DNA of 64,000 nt from an uncultured Pelagibacteraceae bacterium (GTDB taxonomy: Bacteria; Pseudomonadota; Alphaproteobacteria; Pelagibacterales; Pelagibacteraceae), in assembly GCA_902604525.1 (NCBI GenBank), contig CACKYY010000002.1, positions 1-64,000 of the forward strand, read 5' to 3'. The translations under genes were made by a program, and so were the position numbers. Positions 1-9,713 of the stretch are shown here, piece after piece. The notes beneath the pieces were generated by a model. The model was not told the DNA's origin. It worked only from the letters and a program-made list of their open reading frames with translations, and made no database searches. Position 1 is the stretch's first letter, and each line of letters begins with the position of its first letter.

Positions 1-394
1 GGTATACTACTAACTTTGACAAAAAATATGTTTGAATACCAAAAAGAAAAATTCCAACTAAACTTCTTAATAAACCAAAAAATTTTGCACCATTAAAACC
101 TAAAGATGATCTCAAAAGAACTGCAAAAGGTAATCCAAATTTTTGAGAAGGTTTTCCTATTAAATTACAAAAAATATAAACTAAAAAAGATCCTAAAATA
201 GTCCCAAAAAATACAACAAAAGTATTAAGGTTATAAATTATATATAGAGACGCAATCAAAGAAAAGCAAATAACACTCTGTATATTTACTCCCCAAAAGC
301 AAAAAAGATCTTTCCAATTCCAAGTTTTGTAATTTGGATTTACAGTAACAAGATCCCAATTTGAAAGAGAATATTTAACTTTTGGCTGATTCAC
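1..394 (-). CDS. NCS1 family nucleobase/cation symporter permease, N-terminal part (runs off window edge)
   Basis: Manual minus-strand translation from GTG at 394: MNQPKVKYSLSNWDLVTVNPNYKTWNWKDLFCFWGVNIQSVICFSL...GKPSQKFGLPFAVLLRSSLGFNGAKFFGLLRSLVGIFLFGIQTYFLSKLVVY. Matches NCS1 signature style (GIPFPVLxRxSFGxxGAxxxxLLRxxVxxxWFGIQT). Not in the ORF track. Confidence 0.75.
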   Translation of the reverse strand, partial: MNQPKVKYSLSNWDLVTVNPNYKTWNWKDLFCFWGVNIQSVICFSLIASLYIIYNLNTFVVFFGTILGSFLVYIFCNLIGKPSQKFGLPFAVLLRSSLGFNGAKFFGLLRSLVGIFLFGIQTYFLSKLVVY

Positions 395-419
395 TAAATT
401 TATTTTAAACTAATAAATT

Positions 420-1754
420 CTACTGTCCATATAAGAGAGTTGGCAGCCAGAGTGCAATTTGAGGAAAAATAATAATTAAAACTAAACCAATGACCTGTAG
501 AACCATAAATTGCATCATGCCATAATAAATATCTTTTAAATCCCACTCAGGCACTACTCCTTTTAAAAAATAGGCCGAAAGGGCTACAGGTGGGGAGAGC
601 CAGGCGGTTTGTAAATTAACTGCAACCAATATTGCAAACCAAGTTAGGTTAAATCCTAAAGCCTCAACTAAAGGTAATATGATTGGGACTATAATCATAA
701 CGATTGGCACCCATTCAAGTGGCCATCCCAACAAAAAAATCATAATCATTATCATGGCTAAGATTAAGTACTTATTCATTTCTAGACCTAATAGAAACTC
801 AGTTAATAGCGTTGGAGTACCTAATCTTGCAAAAACTGCTCCAAAAAAGTTTGAAGCAGCAACTAAAACCATTATTAATGCTGTAATCTCTAAAGTTTTA
901 ACTAAAGCATCTTGTAGTTTCGGAAGAGTTAACTTTCTATAAGCTATCGAAAGAATTAAAGCACCCATTGCACCACAACCTGCTGCTTCTGTTGGTGTAG
1001 CAAAACCAAATAAAATACTTCCTAAAGCAGCAAAAACTAAAGCTGCAGGGGGAACTAATCCAAGAAAAAATTCAACCCATACTTCTTTCATGCTAGCAGC
1101 TCGCATTTCCTCTGGAAGAACTGGGCCTAATTTTGGGTTAATCATACATCTGATTGTGGTGTAACCAGCATATAAACTTGCAAGAAGAATTCCTGGAATT
1201 ATAGCGGCTGCAAATAAATCGATTACTGGAATTTCCATGATCGGTCCCATTACAACAAGCATAATACTTGGAGGTATTAATATTCCTAAAGTCCCTCCAG
1301 CAGTTATAGTTCCTGCTGCTAACCTTACATCATATCCCGATCTATTCATTGACTTTGCAGCCATAATTCCCAAAATAGTAACTGATGCACCAACGATTCC
1401 TGTTGCTGCAGCAAAAATCACGGAAACAAATAATACTGCATAATATAAAGATCCTTTTACTTTTGCTAACATCATTTGGAATGAAGAAAATAATCTCTCC
1501 ATCAAACCTGCTTGCTCCATCATTATTCCCATAAATACAAAGAGTGGGACTGCGGCGAGTGTTTGTTCGGTCATAACCATCGAAAATTGGAGAGTCATGA
1601 GATAAAATACTAGCTTACCAAAACCTAAATAACCAAAAACGAAACCTAAAAAAATTAATGTAAATGAAATTGGAAAACCAACAAAGATAGCAAAAAGCAT
1701 TACCCCAACAAGAATAAAGCCTAAAATAGCTGGATCTATTAGCTCAGCAATCAT
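420..1754 (-). CDS. dctM: TRAP transporter large permease (DctM)
   Basis: Multi-TM protein with GIVGASVTILGIMAAKSMNRSGYDVRLAAGTITAGGTLGILIPPSIMLVVMG, typical of DctM. ATG at 1754 overlaps the dctQ TGA (ATGA). Confidence 0.93.
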   Translation of the reverse strand: MIAELIDPAILGFILVGVMLFAIFVGFPISFTLIFLGFVFGYLGFGKLVFYLMTLQFSMVMTEQTLAAVPLFVFMGIMMEQAGLMERLFSSFQMMLAKVKGSLYYAVLFVSVIFAAATGIVGASVTILGIMAAKSMNRSGYDVRLAAGTITAGGTLGILIPPSIMLVVMGPIMEIPVIDLFAAAIIPGILLASLYAGYTTIRCMINPKLGPVLPEEMRAASMKEVWVEFFLGLVPPAALVFAALGSILFGFATPTEAAGCGAMGALILSIAYRKLTLPKLQDALVKTLEITALIMVLVAASNFFGAVFARLGTPTLLTEFLLGLEMNKYLILAMIMIMIFLLGWPLEWVPIVMIIVPIILPLVEALGFNLTWFAILVAVNLQTAWLSPPVALSAYFLKGVVPEWDLKDIYYGMMQFMVLQVIGLVLIIIFPQIALWLPTLLYGQ

Positions 1755-2365
1755 TTTTCTTCTCCAGGCCATTCACCTTTTATGGCAGCCCAATAACTTT
1801 TAAATAACTCTGAAATTCCTTGAATTAATAAAAAAACAATTCCAATCAATAAACAAGATTTGATAGGCCACATATAAGGCATCCATGTAGTGTCCATACC
1901 TTTCTCGCCTCTTTGAATAGACTCTCCAACAAATCCAATTGTCATATAAAGGAAAACTAATAATCCTGGAAAATAAAATAAAAGATATAACCAAAAATCT
2001 ATCTTACCTTGGTTTTTGGTTTTGAAATTTCTATATAAAAAGTCAGCTCTTATATGTACACCTTTAGAAAGAGCGTATGCAGCACCCAGCATGAATAATG
2101 CTCCATACAAAAAACGACTTATATCATAAGCCCAAATTGTTGGAGCTAAAAATAATTTTCTTGCAAGTACCTCATAAGTCATCGCAAAAATTAAAGGCAT
2201 TAAAATCCAGCAAACAACATTACCTACCCATTTACTAAATTTATCAATATTAACTATAGAACTAGCCATCCACGATGGCATATCTTCTGGCATTTTACCT
2301 GAACCACCTCGCCTTTCGGCAATCATTTCATCAGATATATCTAATTTAGTTGGTTCTTCTGCCAT
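1751..2365 (-). CDS. dctQ: TRAP transporter small permease (DctQ)
   Basis: 4-TM protein between dctP and dctM. ATG (MAEEPTKLDI) at 2365 preferred over the upstream TTG at 2398 that lies in a hairpin. Confidence 0.88.
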   Translation of the reverse strand: MAEEPTKLDISDEMIAERRGGSGKMPEDMPSWMASSIVNIDKFSKWVGNVVCWILMPLIFAMTYEVLARKLFLAPTIWAYDISRFLYGALFMLGAAYALSKGVHIRADFLYRNFKTKNQGKIDFWLYLLFYFPGLLVFLYMTIGFVGESIQRGEKGMDTTWMPYMWPIKSCLLIGIVFLLIQGISELFKSYWAAIKGEWPGEEK

Positions 2366-2377
2366 ATAAATTCTGTT

Positions 2378-2414
2378 AAAAAAAATTAGAGCGGACAATT
2401 AAGTCCGCTCTAAT
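2378..2414 (-). terminator. Hairpin plus U-tract between dctP and dctQ
   Basis: attagagcggac-aattaa-gtccgctctaat inverted repeat (2385-2414) with an A-run on + (T-run on -) at 2378-2384. Confidence 0.85.
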
Positions 2415-2439
2415 TATATAATCTAAGAATAATTACTGA

Positions 2440-3534
2440 TTACTTTAATGTTGCTGCGTGAGCCATTCCTAGCTTAGCATTTGACATTTGAGAACCACTC
2501 CAGAAAGGAACTGCTATATCAGCAAATTCTTTCATTGAAGTATATACTTCATTGAAAAATTTGTTATCTGCAGCGTTCTTGTTTAAAGAAGCTTTTGCAG
2601 CAGCCATATATTCTGTGAAATAATCAGAAGGTGTATCTTCTAAAATTACTCCATGAACTTCTGTTAGTTCTTTCAAAGCTTTACCATTTTCATAGATTCT
2701 GTAACTTAAAGATTTTGCTAATGATGCATTAGCAGCTACTTCAAGAGACTTCTTCTCATGATCAGACATTGCATTGTAAGTTTTTCCAGTAATATAAAAG
2801 TCAGCATTTACGACTACTTGGTGTAAACCTTGTAAGTAATAGTGCTTCAATACTTTTTGGAAACCAAAAGTTAAGTCTGGTTTTGGACAACACCATTCAG
2901 CAGCATCAATTGTACCTGCTTCTAAAGCTGGTAGAATGTCTCCACCGCCCATAGCTACAGATGCTATACCAATGTCTTTATAAGTTTGTCCTGGAATTCC
3001 TGGAGGAGTTCTGAATTTATATTTTCTAAAGTCAGCCATATCTTTAATTGGTTTTGGAAACCAGCCTAAAGCTTCTGGTCCAACTGGTTGAATCATAAAT
3101 CCTTTAATGTCTCTTCCCATTTCTTTCCATAATTGGTCATATAGTTCTTTTCCACCACCATATTGGAACCAAGATAAGAATGCGATATTATCAATACCTA
3201 CACCACCACCAGCTACTGGCGAACCAAATAACATAGCTGCAGGGTGATCACCTGACCAATAGTGAGTCCATGCGAAACCACAATCGATTAGACCTTTATC
3301 AACTGCATCTAAAGTTTCTTTTACACCAACAACAGCTCCTGCAGGTAAAATTTCAAACTTTAGAGATCCAGACGTCAAAGTTGTAACAGTGTCAGTAAAG
3401 TCTTTTAACATCTTAACTTCATCAGCTTTAGTGTTAAGTACTGTCTGACATTTTAGAGTTTTTGCAGCATTAGCATTTGAAATAAATCCAAACACCATTG
3501 CAACTGCAAATAACATTGAAATGATTTTTTTCAT
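2440..3534 (-). CDS. dctP: TRAP transporter solute-binding protein DctP (TakP-like, 2-oxo/keto-acid type)
   Basis: Signal peptide MKKIISMLFAVAMVFGFISNANA; LEAGTIDAAEWCCPKPDLTFGFQKVLKHYYLQGLHQ typical of TakP-like TRAP SBPs; adjacent to dctQM. Confidence 0.9.
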   Translation of the reverse strand: MKKIISMLFAVAMVFGFISNANAAKTLKCQTVLNTKADEVKMLKDFTDTVTTLTSGSLKFEILPAGAVVGVKETLDAVDKGLIDCGFAWTHYWSGDHPAAMLFGSPVAGGGVGIDNIAFLSWFQYGGGKELYDQLWKEMGRDIKGFMIQPVGPEALGWFPKPIKDMADFRKYKFRTPPGIPGQTYKDIGIASVAMGGGDILPALEAGTIDAAEWCCPKPDLTFGFQKVLKHYYLQGLHQVVVNADFYITGKTYNAMSDHEKKSLEVAANASLAKSLSYRIYENGKALKELTEVHGVILEDTPSDYFTEYMAAAKASLNKNAADNKFFNEVYTSMKEFADIAVPFWSGSQMSNAKLGMAHAATLK

Positions 3535-3674
3535 TTTTTTCCCTCTCTTTATTTTTAAAAAATAAAGCTTCTCTTATATTGAAATTCAAAACAAGCACTA
3601 AAATTGACATATTTTTAAATTTTTCGCAGATTTATTAGAAAAAAAAAATTTTTTACTTATAAAGGATATAATTA

Positions 3675-5270
3675 ATGAATAATTATGATTTTATAATACT
3701 TGGAGCTGGATCAGCTGGTTGTGTGCTAGCAAACAGATTGTCAGAAAATCCAGCTCATAAAGTCCTTCTTTTGGAGGCTGGTGGTAAAGATAATTATCCC
3801 TGGATACATATACCTGTGGGTTATTTCAAAACTATGCATAACCCAAAAACAGATTGGTGTTACAAAACTGAGCCTGATGAAAGTATGAACAATATTTCTA
3901 TTAGGTATCCTAGGGGTAAAACTTTAGGAGGAAGTTCATCAATAAATGGATTGTTATATATAAGAGGTCAAAATAGAGATTATGATGTCTGGCGTCAGTT
4001 AGGAAATACTGGTTGGGGATGGGATGATGTGTTGCCTTATTTTATAAAAGCAGAGGATCAAGAAAGAGGTAAAAATGAATTTCATGGAGTTGATGGACCT
4101 TTAGCGGTTTCTGATCAAAGAATTCATCTCCCACTATTAGATGAATTTCAAAATGCAGCTGAAGAGTTTGGAATACCTAAAACTAAAGATTTTAACACTG
4201 GCGACAATCTTGGATGTGGATATTTTCAAGTTACAGAGAAAGATGGTTTTAGATGTAGTACATCTGTGGGATATTTAAATCCAATTAAAAATAGAAAAAA
4301 TTTAGAAATTATTACTCATGCACATGTCAAAAAAATAATCTTTGAAAATAAAATAGCTAAAAGTGTTGAATTTTGGAAAGGAGATGAATTAAAAAAAGTA
4401 GAAGCTAATAGAGAAATAATATTATCCTCAGGGGCTATTGGTTCACCACAAATCCTACAAGTTTCAGGAATTGGAAGTTCTGATAAATTAAAAAACTTTG
4501 GGATAGAAATGGTGCATAATTTAAATGGTGTAGGTGAAAATTTACATGATCATCTTATGTTAAGACCTATTTATAAAATAAATGGTCTTAAATCTTTAAA
4601 CAAAAAAATTAATAGTCTGTTTGGAAATTTAATGATTGGATTAGAGTATATTTTTAAGAGAACTGGTCCTATGACTATGGGAGCTAGTCAACTTTGTATG
4701 TTTGCAAAAAGTGATTCTTCATTAGAATTACCAGATTTACAATGGCATGTTCAGCCAATGAGTATGGATACATTGGGTGCAACTAAAAATCATGACTTCC
4801 ATGCTTTTACACCAACAGTTTCCAACATAAAACCTACTAGCAGAGGTCATGTAAGTATAGTCGACAAAGACTCTAGAACTTACGCTAAAATTAAACAAAA
4901 CTATCTTTCAACTGATAATGATAGAATGATTGCAGCTAAAGGTCTAAAATTAACTAGAAAAATAATCATGGAGTCTGAAACTTTTAAAAAGTATTCACCA
5001 GAAGAATATAGACCTGGAATTAACATTAATGATGACGAAGAACTAGTAAAAGAAGCTTCAAATTATGCACAAACAATTTTTCATCCTGTAGGCACTTGTA
5101 AAATGGGTCAAGATGAAATGTCAGTAGTTGATGAAAAACTAAGAGTAAGAGGAGTAAGTAATTTAAGAGTAATCGATGCATCCATAATGCCAAATATTAC
5201 ATCGGGCAACACGAACGCTCCTACAATAATGATTGCAGAAAAAGGTGCAGACATGATACTTAATAATTAA
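3675..5270 (+). CDS. GMC family oxidoreductase (choline dehydrogenase-like)
   Basis: N-terminal FAD motif YDFIILGAGSAGCVLANRLSE, RYPRGKTLGGSSSINGLLYIRG, C-terminal FHPVGTCKMG and NTNAPTIMIAEKGADMI. Confidence 0.92.
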   Translation: MNNYDFIILGAGSAGCVLANRLSENPAHKVLLLEAGGKDNYPWIHIPVGYFKTMHNPKTDWCYKTEPDESMNNISIRYPRGKTLGGSSSINGLLYIRGQNRDYDVWRQLGNTGWGWDDVLPYFIKAEDQERGKNEFHGVDGPLAVSDQRIHLPLLDEFQNAAEEFGIPKTKDFNTGDNLGCGYFQVTEKDGFRCSTSVGYLNPIKNRKNLEIITHAHVKKIIFENKIAKSVEFWKGDELKKVEANREIILSSGAIGSPQILQVSGIGSSDKLKNFGIEMVHNLNGVGENLHDHLMLRPIYKINGLKSLNKKINSLFGNLMIGLEYIFKRTGPMTMGASQLCMFAKSDSSLELPDLQWHVQPMSMDTLGATKNHDFHAFTPTVSNIKPTSRGHVSIVDKDSRTYAKIKQNYLSTDNDRMIAAKGLKLTRKIIMESETFKKYSPEEYRPGININDDEELVKEASNYAQTIFHPVGTCKMGQDEMSVVDEKLRVRGVSNLRVIDASIMPNITSGNTNAPTIMIAEKGADMILNN

Positions 5271-5863
5271 TGTTTGCTGAATTATTTGCTCCTGAACAAA
5301 TAGCAATTTTAACACAAATAATATTTATTGATCTAGTTTTAGCCGGAGATAACGCAATTATCATTGGTATGGTCGCATCTAAATTTCCACCCAAACAAAG
5401 AAAAAAAGTAATTTTTTGGGGAATAGGGGGTGCAGTAATACTCAGAATAATATTAACACTTCTTACTGCTTATCTTTTACAAATTACTGGATTAAGACTT
5501 ATAGGAGGACTGTTATTACTTTACATTGTTTACAAATTGTATGTGGATGTAATTAAAGGATCTGAAAAAGAGGAAGATATTAAAGTAGATAATTCTAGTT
5601 TTTTAAAAGCAATATGGACTGTTCTATTAGCTGATTTCACAATGAGTTTAGATAATGTTTTGGGAGTCGCAGGTGCTGCTGGTGAACATTATGGACTTCT
5701 TATATTTGGTTTAATTCTATCGATAATATTAATGGCCACAGCTGCTACACTTATATCTGGATGGATTAAAAAATACAGATGGATAGCTTGGCTTGGATTA
5801 TTAGCAATTTTAGTGGTTGCAGTTGAGTTGATTTACACAGATATTAAAATATTATTCTTATAA
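5270..5863 (+). CDS. TerC family integral membrane protein (YjbE-type)
   Basis: FIDLVLAGDNAIIIGMVASKFPPKQRKKVIFWGIGGAVILRI; LLADFTMSLDNVLGVAGAAG. Confidence 0.88.
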   Translation: MFAELFAPEQIAILTQIIFIDLVLAGDNAIIIGMVASKFPPKQRKKVIFWGIGGAVILRIILTLLTAYLLQITGLRLIGGLLLLYIVYKLYVDVIKGSEKEEDIKVDNSSFLKAIWTVLLADFTMSLDNVLGVAGAAGEHYGLLIFGLILSIILMATAATLISGWIKKYRWIAWLGLLAILVVAVELIYTDIKILFL

Positions 5864-6621
5864 TGTATCTTCAGAAAATAAGTCTCAAAAAAAAATATGC
5901 TTTAGTGACTGGTGCTGGAAAAGGTCTGGGTAGAGCTTGCTCTATAGCATTAGCAGAAGCAGGTGCAACGGTGATAGCATTGAGTCGAACCCAATCTGAT
6001 TTAAGCAAATTAGAAAAAGACATTAAAAAAGTTAAAGGTAAAATTGTAAAAATTCATTGTGATGTAATGAAGTATCAGGATTTAAAAGAAAAATTAAATA
6101 AAATTAAAATTATAGATATTTTGGTTAATAATGCTGGAACCAATATACCGGAACCTTTTGAAAAAATTCAGCAAAAAAGTATGAATTATTTGATAGATCT
6201 AAATCTAAAAGCTGCATTTAATGTAGCTCAACTTGTCGTTAAAAAAATGCTTAAAAATAAAAAAAGACCTGGTTCTATAATAAATATGTCTTCTCAACTT
6301 GGTCATGTAGGCTGTGAAGGAAGAAATATATACAATATGACTAAATTTGGCATTGAAGGATTAACAAAGGGTATGGGTGTTGAATTAGCAAAAAAAAATA
6401 TAAGAGTAAACACAGTAGCACCTACTTTTGTAGAAACGCCAATGGTTAAAAAATTTTTTAAAAATAAAAAATTTAAAAAATTTGCTATTGGAAAAATTCC
6501 TATGGGTAAAGCTGCTACTGAGAGTGATGTGGCAACCACTGTGTGTTTTTTAGCTTCATCAGCATCCTCAATGATTACTGGTACATCAATAATAATAGAT
6601 GGTGGATGGACAGCGCAATAA
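5863..6621 (+). CDS. SDR family oxidoreductase
   Basis: TGAGKGLGRACSIALAEAGA, NNAGTN, YNMTKFGIEGLTKGMG, IIIDGGWTAQ. Confidence 0.9.
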   Translation: MYLQKISLKKKYALVTGAGKGLGRACSIALAEAGATVIALSRTQSDLSKLEKDIKKVKGKIVKIHCDVMKYQDLKEKLNKIKIIDILVNNAGTNIPEPFEKIQQKSMNYLIDLNLKAAFNVAQLVVKKMLKNKKRPGSIINMSSQLGHVGCEGRNIYNMTKFGIEGLTKGMGVELAKKNIRVNTVAPTFVETPMVKKFFKNKKFKKFAIGKIPMGKAATESDVATTVCFLASSASSMITGTSIIIDGGWTAQ

Positions 6622-7406
6622 TTTATAGAACATTTCTAGTTTTATTATTATTAACTTCAGCAAGTTATGCTATTGAATTTCGAGGAAAATTTTTTCAAGG
6701 TCATTTTATACTTGGTATTACTGACCCTAATGCTAAGATTTTAATCGGAAAACAAGAAGTAAAAGTCTCAGATGATGGAAATTTTGTTTTTGGGATCGAT
6801 AGAGATCAAAAATATGATCTTACTATAACTAAAATTTTTAAGGGAAAAAAAACAATAATTACAAAAAAAGTTATAAAAAGAAAATATAATATTCAAAGAA
6901 TTGATGGACTTGCAGAAAATAAAGTTACTCCACCTGAATCTGTTTACAAAAGAATTAAAAAAGAAAATAATGCTATAGGTAAAGCAAGAGCAATAAATTC
7001 AAATCTACAATTCTTTAAAGAAAATTTTATTATGCCAGTTGAAGGAATTATAAGTGGAGTTTATGGAAGTCAGCGAATTTTAAATGGTAAACCTCGATGG
7101 CCGCACTATGGAATTGATATTGCTGCTAAACAAGGAACTATGATTAAATCCTCTGGATCTGGAACTGTAACTATGGCTGAAGACGATTTATATTATACAG
7201 GAGGAACTGTTATAATGGATCACGGACATGGAATTTCTACAATATACTCACACCTAGAAAATGTTTTGGTCTCAGTAGGTGACAATATCAATCAAGGAGA
7301 TATTATTGGAACAGTGGGTTCAACTGGAAGATCAACTGGTCCACATTTAGATTTTAGAGTTAATTGGTTTCAAACTAGACTGGACCCAATGTCTGTAATA
7401 AATTGA
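6606..7406 (+). CDS. M23 family metallopeptidase (secreted/periplasmic)
   Basis: WPHYGIDIAAKQGTMIKSSGSGTV, VIMDHGHGISTIYSHLENVLVSVGDNINQGDIIGTVGSTGRSTGPHLDFRVNW. ATG at 6606 with signal peptide; ORF-track start at 6543 is less likely. Confidence 0.9.
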   Translation: MDSAIIYRTFLVLLLLTSASYAIEFRGKFFQGHFILGITDPNAKILIGKQEVKVSDDGNFVFGIDRDQKYDLTITKIFKGKKTIITKKVIKRKYNIQRIDGLAENKVTPPESVYKRIKKENNAIGKARAINSNLQFFKENFIMPVEGIISGVYGSQRILNGKPRWPHYGIDIAAKQGTMIKSSGSGTVTMAEDDLYYTGGTVIMDHGHGISTIYSHLENVLVSVGDNINQGDIIGTVGSTGRSTGPHLDFRVNWFQTRLDPMSVIN

Positions 7407-7409
7407 TTT

Positions 7410-7532
7410 ATGCAAACATTAATACTTATCGCTTTAGTTATCGTTATAGCTTGGGTTTTATTTCGCCCAATCACTAAAAAAGAACTAGATAGATACAATA
7501 ATATAAACAAGCCAGATATGGATTTAAATTAA
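7410..7532 (+). CDS. Small single-TM protein (40 aa)
   Basis: Manual translation MQTLILIALVIVIAWVLFRPITKKELDRYNNINKPDMDLN; starts 3 nt after the M23 stop; not in ORF track. Confidence 0.5.
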   Translation: MQTLILIALVIVIAWVLFRPITKKELDRYNNINKPDMDLN

Positions 7533-9313
7533 TAATTTAAAGAAGGCTGTTTTTTCATATCTTCTTTTTTAATACCAGCAACCCTAACTGGTTTTTTCAT
7601 CGCATCACGTCTAAATGGTTCACCAAGCTCTTGATTTAAAATTACCTCAATAAATGTTGTAATTCCCTTCTTTTGATCATCACAAGATTGTTTGATAGCA
7701 TTGGTAGTTTCTTCCATCGTTTTAACTGTTACTCCTTTTAAACCACAAGCATCAGCTACTTTTGCATAACTAAGTTCTGGATCAAGCTCTGTTCCAACAA
7801 AATTATCATCAAACCATAAAATAGAATTTCTTTTTTCTGCTCCCCATTGATAGTTTCTAAATATTACCATGGTTATTGAAGGCCATTCCTCTCTAGCACA
7901 TGAGCTCATTTCATTCATACTAATACCAAAGGCTCCATCACCAGCAAAACCAATCACTGGTGTATCTGGGCAGCCAATTTTTGCACCCAAAATTGATGGA
8001 AATCCATATCCACAGGGACCAAACAATCCTGGGGCTAGATACTTTCTTCCTTTTTCAAAAGTTGGATAAGCGTTTCCAATTGCACAATTATTTCCAATAT
8101 CGCTTGAAATAATTACATCCTCAGGCATACCAGCTTGAATTGCCCTCCAAGCTTGTCTTGGGGACATTCTATCTGAGTCTCTTTCCCTTGCCTCTTTATT
8201 CCAAACTGTTCCCTCATCATCTTCTTCATGATCTAAACTTGATAATTTTTGTAACCATGCAGATTTAGTTTGATGAATTATGTCTTTTCTTTTTTGTCTA
8301 TCTTTGTCACCTGCAATTGGAGAAAGTTGAGCCAGTAATTGTTGAGCTACAAGTTTTGCATCTCCACAAATACCAACTGTAACCTTTTTTGTTAAGCCGA
8401 TACGATCTGAATTCATATCAACTTGAATGATACTTGCATCCTTTGGCCAATAATCCATACCGTACCCTGGTAAAGTTGAAAAAGGATTTAGTCTAGTTCC
8501 TAATGCTAAAACTACATCAGCTTGTTTGATTAGTTCCATGCCAGCCTTTGAACCATTGTAACCTAAAGGCCCTGCTGCTAAAGGATGACTTCCCGGAAAG
8601 CTATCATTATGTTGGTAACCCGAACAAACTGGAGCATCTAATTTTTCTGCAAGTTTTTTACAATCTTCAATCGCACCTCCAATAACAACACCTGCTCCAG
8701 ATAAAATTACTGGAAATTTTGCATTAGATAACAAATCAGCAGCTTTTTGAATTGCTTCTACACCACCAGCTTGTCTTTCTAATCTAACAATTGGTGGAAG
8801 ATCTATATCAATAACTTGAGTCCAATAATCTCTTGGTACATTGATTTGTGCTGGAGCTGATCCTCTAATTGCTTTTTCTATAACTCTATTTAACACTTCT
8901 GCCATTCTAGATGGGTCTCTAACCTCTTCTTGGTAACAAACCATGTCTTTAAATAAATTCATTTGTTCGACTTCTTGAAAGCCACCTTGACCCATAGTTT
9001 TGTTAGCAGCTTGAGGTGTAACTAATAAAAGAGGAGTATGATTCCAATAAGCTGTTTTAATTGGTGTTACTAATCCTGTAATTCCAGGACCATTCTGAGC
9101 AATAACCATAGACATTTTACCTGTGGCTCTTGTGTAACCATCTGCAATTAATCCACCATTAGTTTCATGAGCAACGTCCCAGAATGTGATACCAGCATCT
9201 GGAAAAATATCTGATATTGGCATAAAGGCTGAACCAATAATTCCAAAGGCGTGTTCAATACCGTGCATTTGTAAAACTTTTACAAAGGCTTCTTCTGTTG
9301 TCATTTTTGTCAT
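7529..9313 (-). CDS. xsc: Sulfoacetaldehyde acetyltransferase (ThDP-dependent)
   Basis: Full-length ThDP enzyme; MTTEEAFVKVLQMHGIEHAFGIIGSAFMPISDIFPDAGITFWDVAHETNGG is characteristic of Xsc; GFAGDGAFGIS ThDP motif; sulfonate gene neighbourhood. Confidence 0.92.
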   Translation of the reverse strand: MTKMTTEEAFVKVLQMHGIEHAFGIIGSAFMPISDIFPDAGITFWDVAHETNGGLIADGYTRATGKMSMVIAQNGPGITGLVTPIKTAYWNHTPLLLVTPQAANKTMGQGGFQEVEQMNLFKDMVCYQEEVRDPSRMAEVLNRVIEKAIRGSAPAQINVPRDYWTQVIDIDLPPIVRLERQAGGVEAIQKAADLLSNAKFPVILSGAGVVIGGAIEDCKKLAEKLDAPVCSGYQHNDSFPGSHPLAAGPLGYNGSKAGMELIKQADVVLALGTRLNPFSTLPGYGMDYWPKDASIIQVDMNSDRIGLTKKVTVGICGDAKLVAQQLLAQLSPIAGDKDRQKRKDIIHQTKSAWLQKLSSLDHEEDDEGTVWNKEARERDSDRMSPRQAWRAIQAGMPEDVIISSDIGNNCAIGNAYPTFEKGRKYLAPGLFGPCGYGFPSILGAKIGCPDTPVIGFAGDGAFGISMNEMSSCAREEWPSITMVIFRNYQWGAEKRNSILWFDDNFVGTELDPELSYAKVADACGLKGVTVKTMEETTNAIKQSCDDQKKGITTFIEVILNQELGEPFRRDAMKKPVRVAGIKKEDMKKQPSLNY

Positions 9314-9425
9314 AAAAAAAGAACCTCTCTAATACGTAATTTATTACTCTTAAAATTCGTTTGTTAATTTTAGCGATTAATATATAAGTTTTTGGGAAAT
9401 TCAAACAAACAAATCGACACCATAT

Positions 9426-9710
9426 ATGGCCACAGATATAATAATACACGACAAAAAAGATAATGTCGGCGTAGTAGTGATAGAAAAAATCACCCCAAAG
9501 CAAGATTGTTCTTGTTGGATAATGGAAGATGATAGTACAGTAAAAATACAATCATTAGATGAAATACCATTGGGTCATAAAATTGCTATGACTGATCTTA
9601 ATGAGGGTGATACAATTTTAAAATATGGTCATGATATTGGTAAAGTTGTCAAATCAACAAAAAAAGGTGAGCATGTTCATGTTCACAATGTAAAAACTAA
9701 AAAGTGGTAA
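9426..9710 (+). CDS. suyA: (2R)-sulfolactate sulfo-lyase small subunit (SAF domain, UxaA N-terminal-like)
   Basis: Short SAF-domain protein followed immediately by the UxaA-C-like large subunit and divergent from xsc. Confidence 0.8.
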   Translation: MATDIIIHDKKDNVGVVVIEKITPKQDCSCWIMEDDSTVKIQSLDEIPLGHKIAMTDLNEGDTILKYGHDIGKVVKSTKKGEHVHVHNVKTKKW

Positions 9711-9713
9711 TTG

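Noticed and set aside
679-942. 87-aa + strand ORF inside dctM
   Set aside because: Antisense shadow of a well-supported TM protein; no domain, low-complexity composition.
9340-9420. TTTGTT / AACAAA repeats between xsc and suyA considered as a regulator operator
   Set aside because: Imperfect and AT-rich; cannot be distinguished from background by eye.
9255-9551. 98-aa - strand ORF overlapping the xsc/suyA divergent region
   Set aside because: Antisense to suyA and overlaps the xsc start in another frame; Tyr/Phe/Ile-rich, no coding support.
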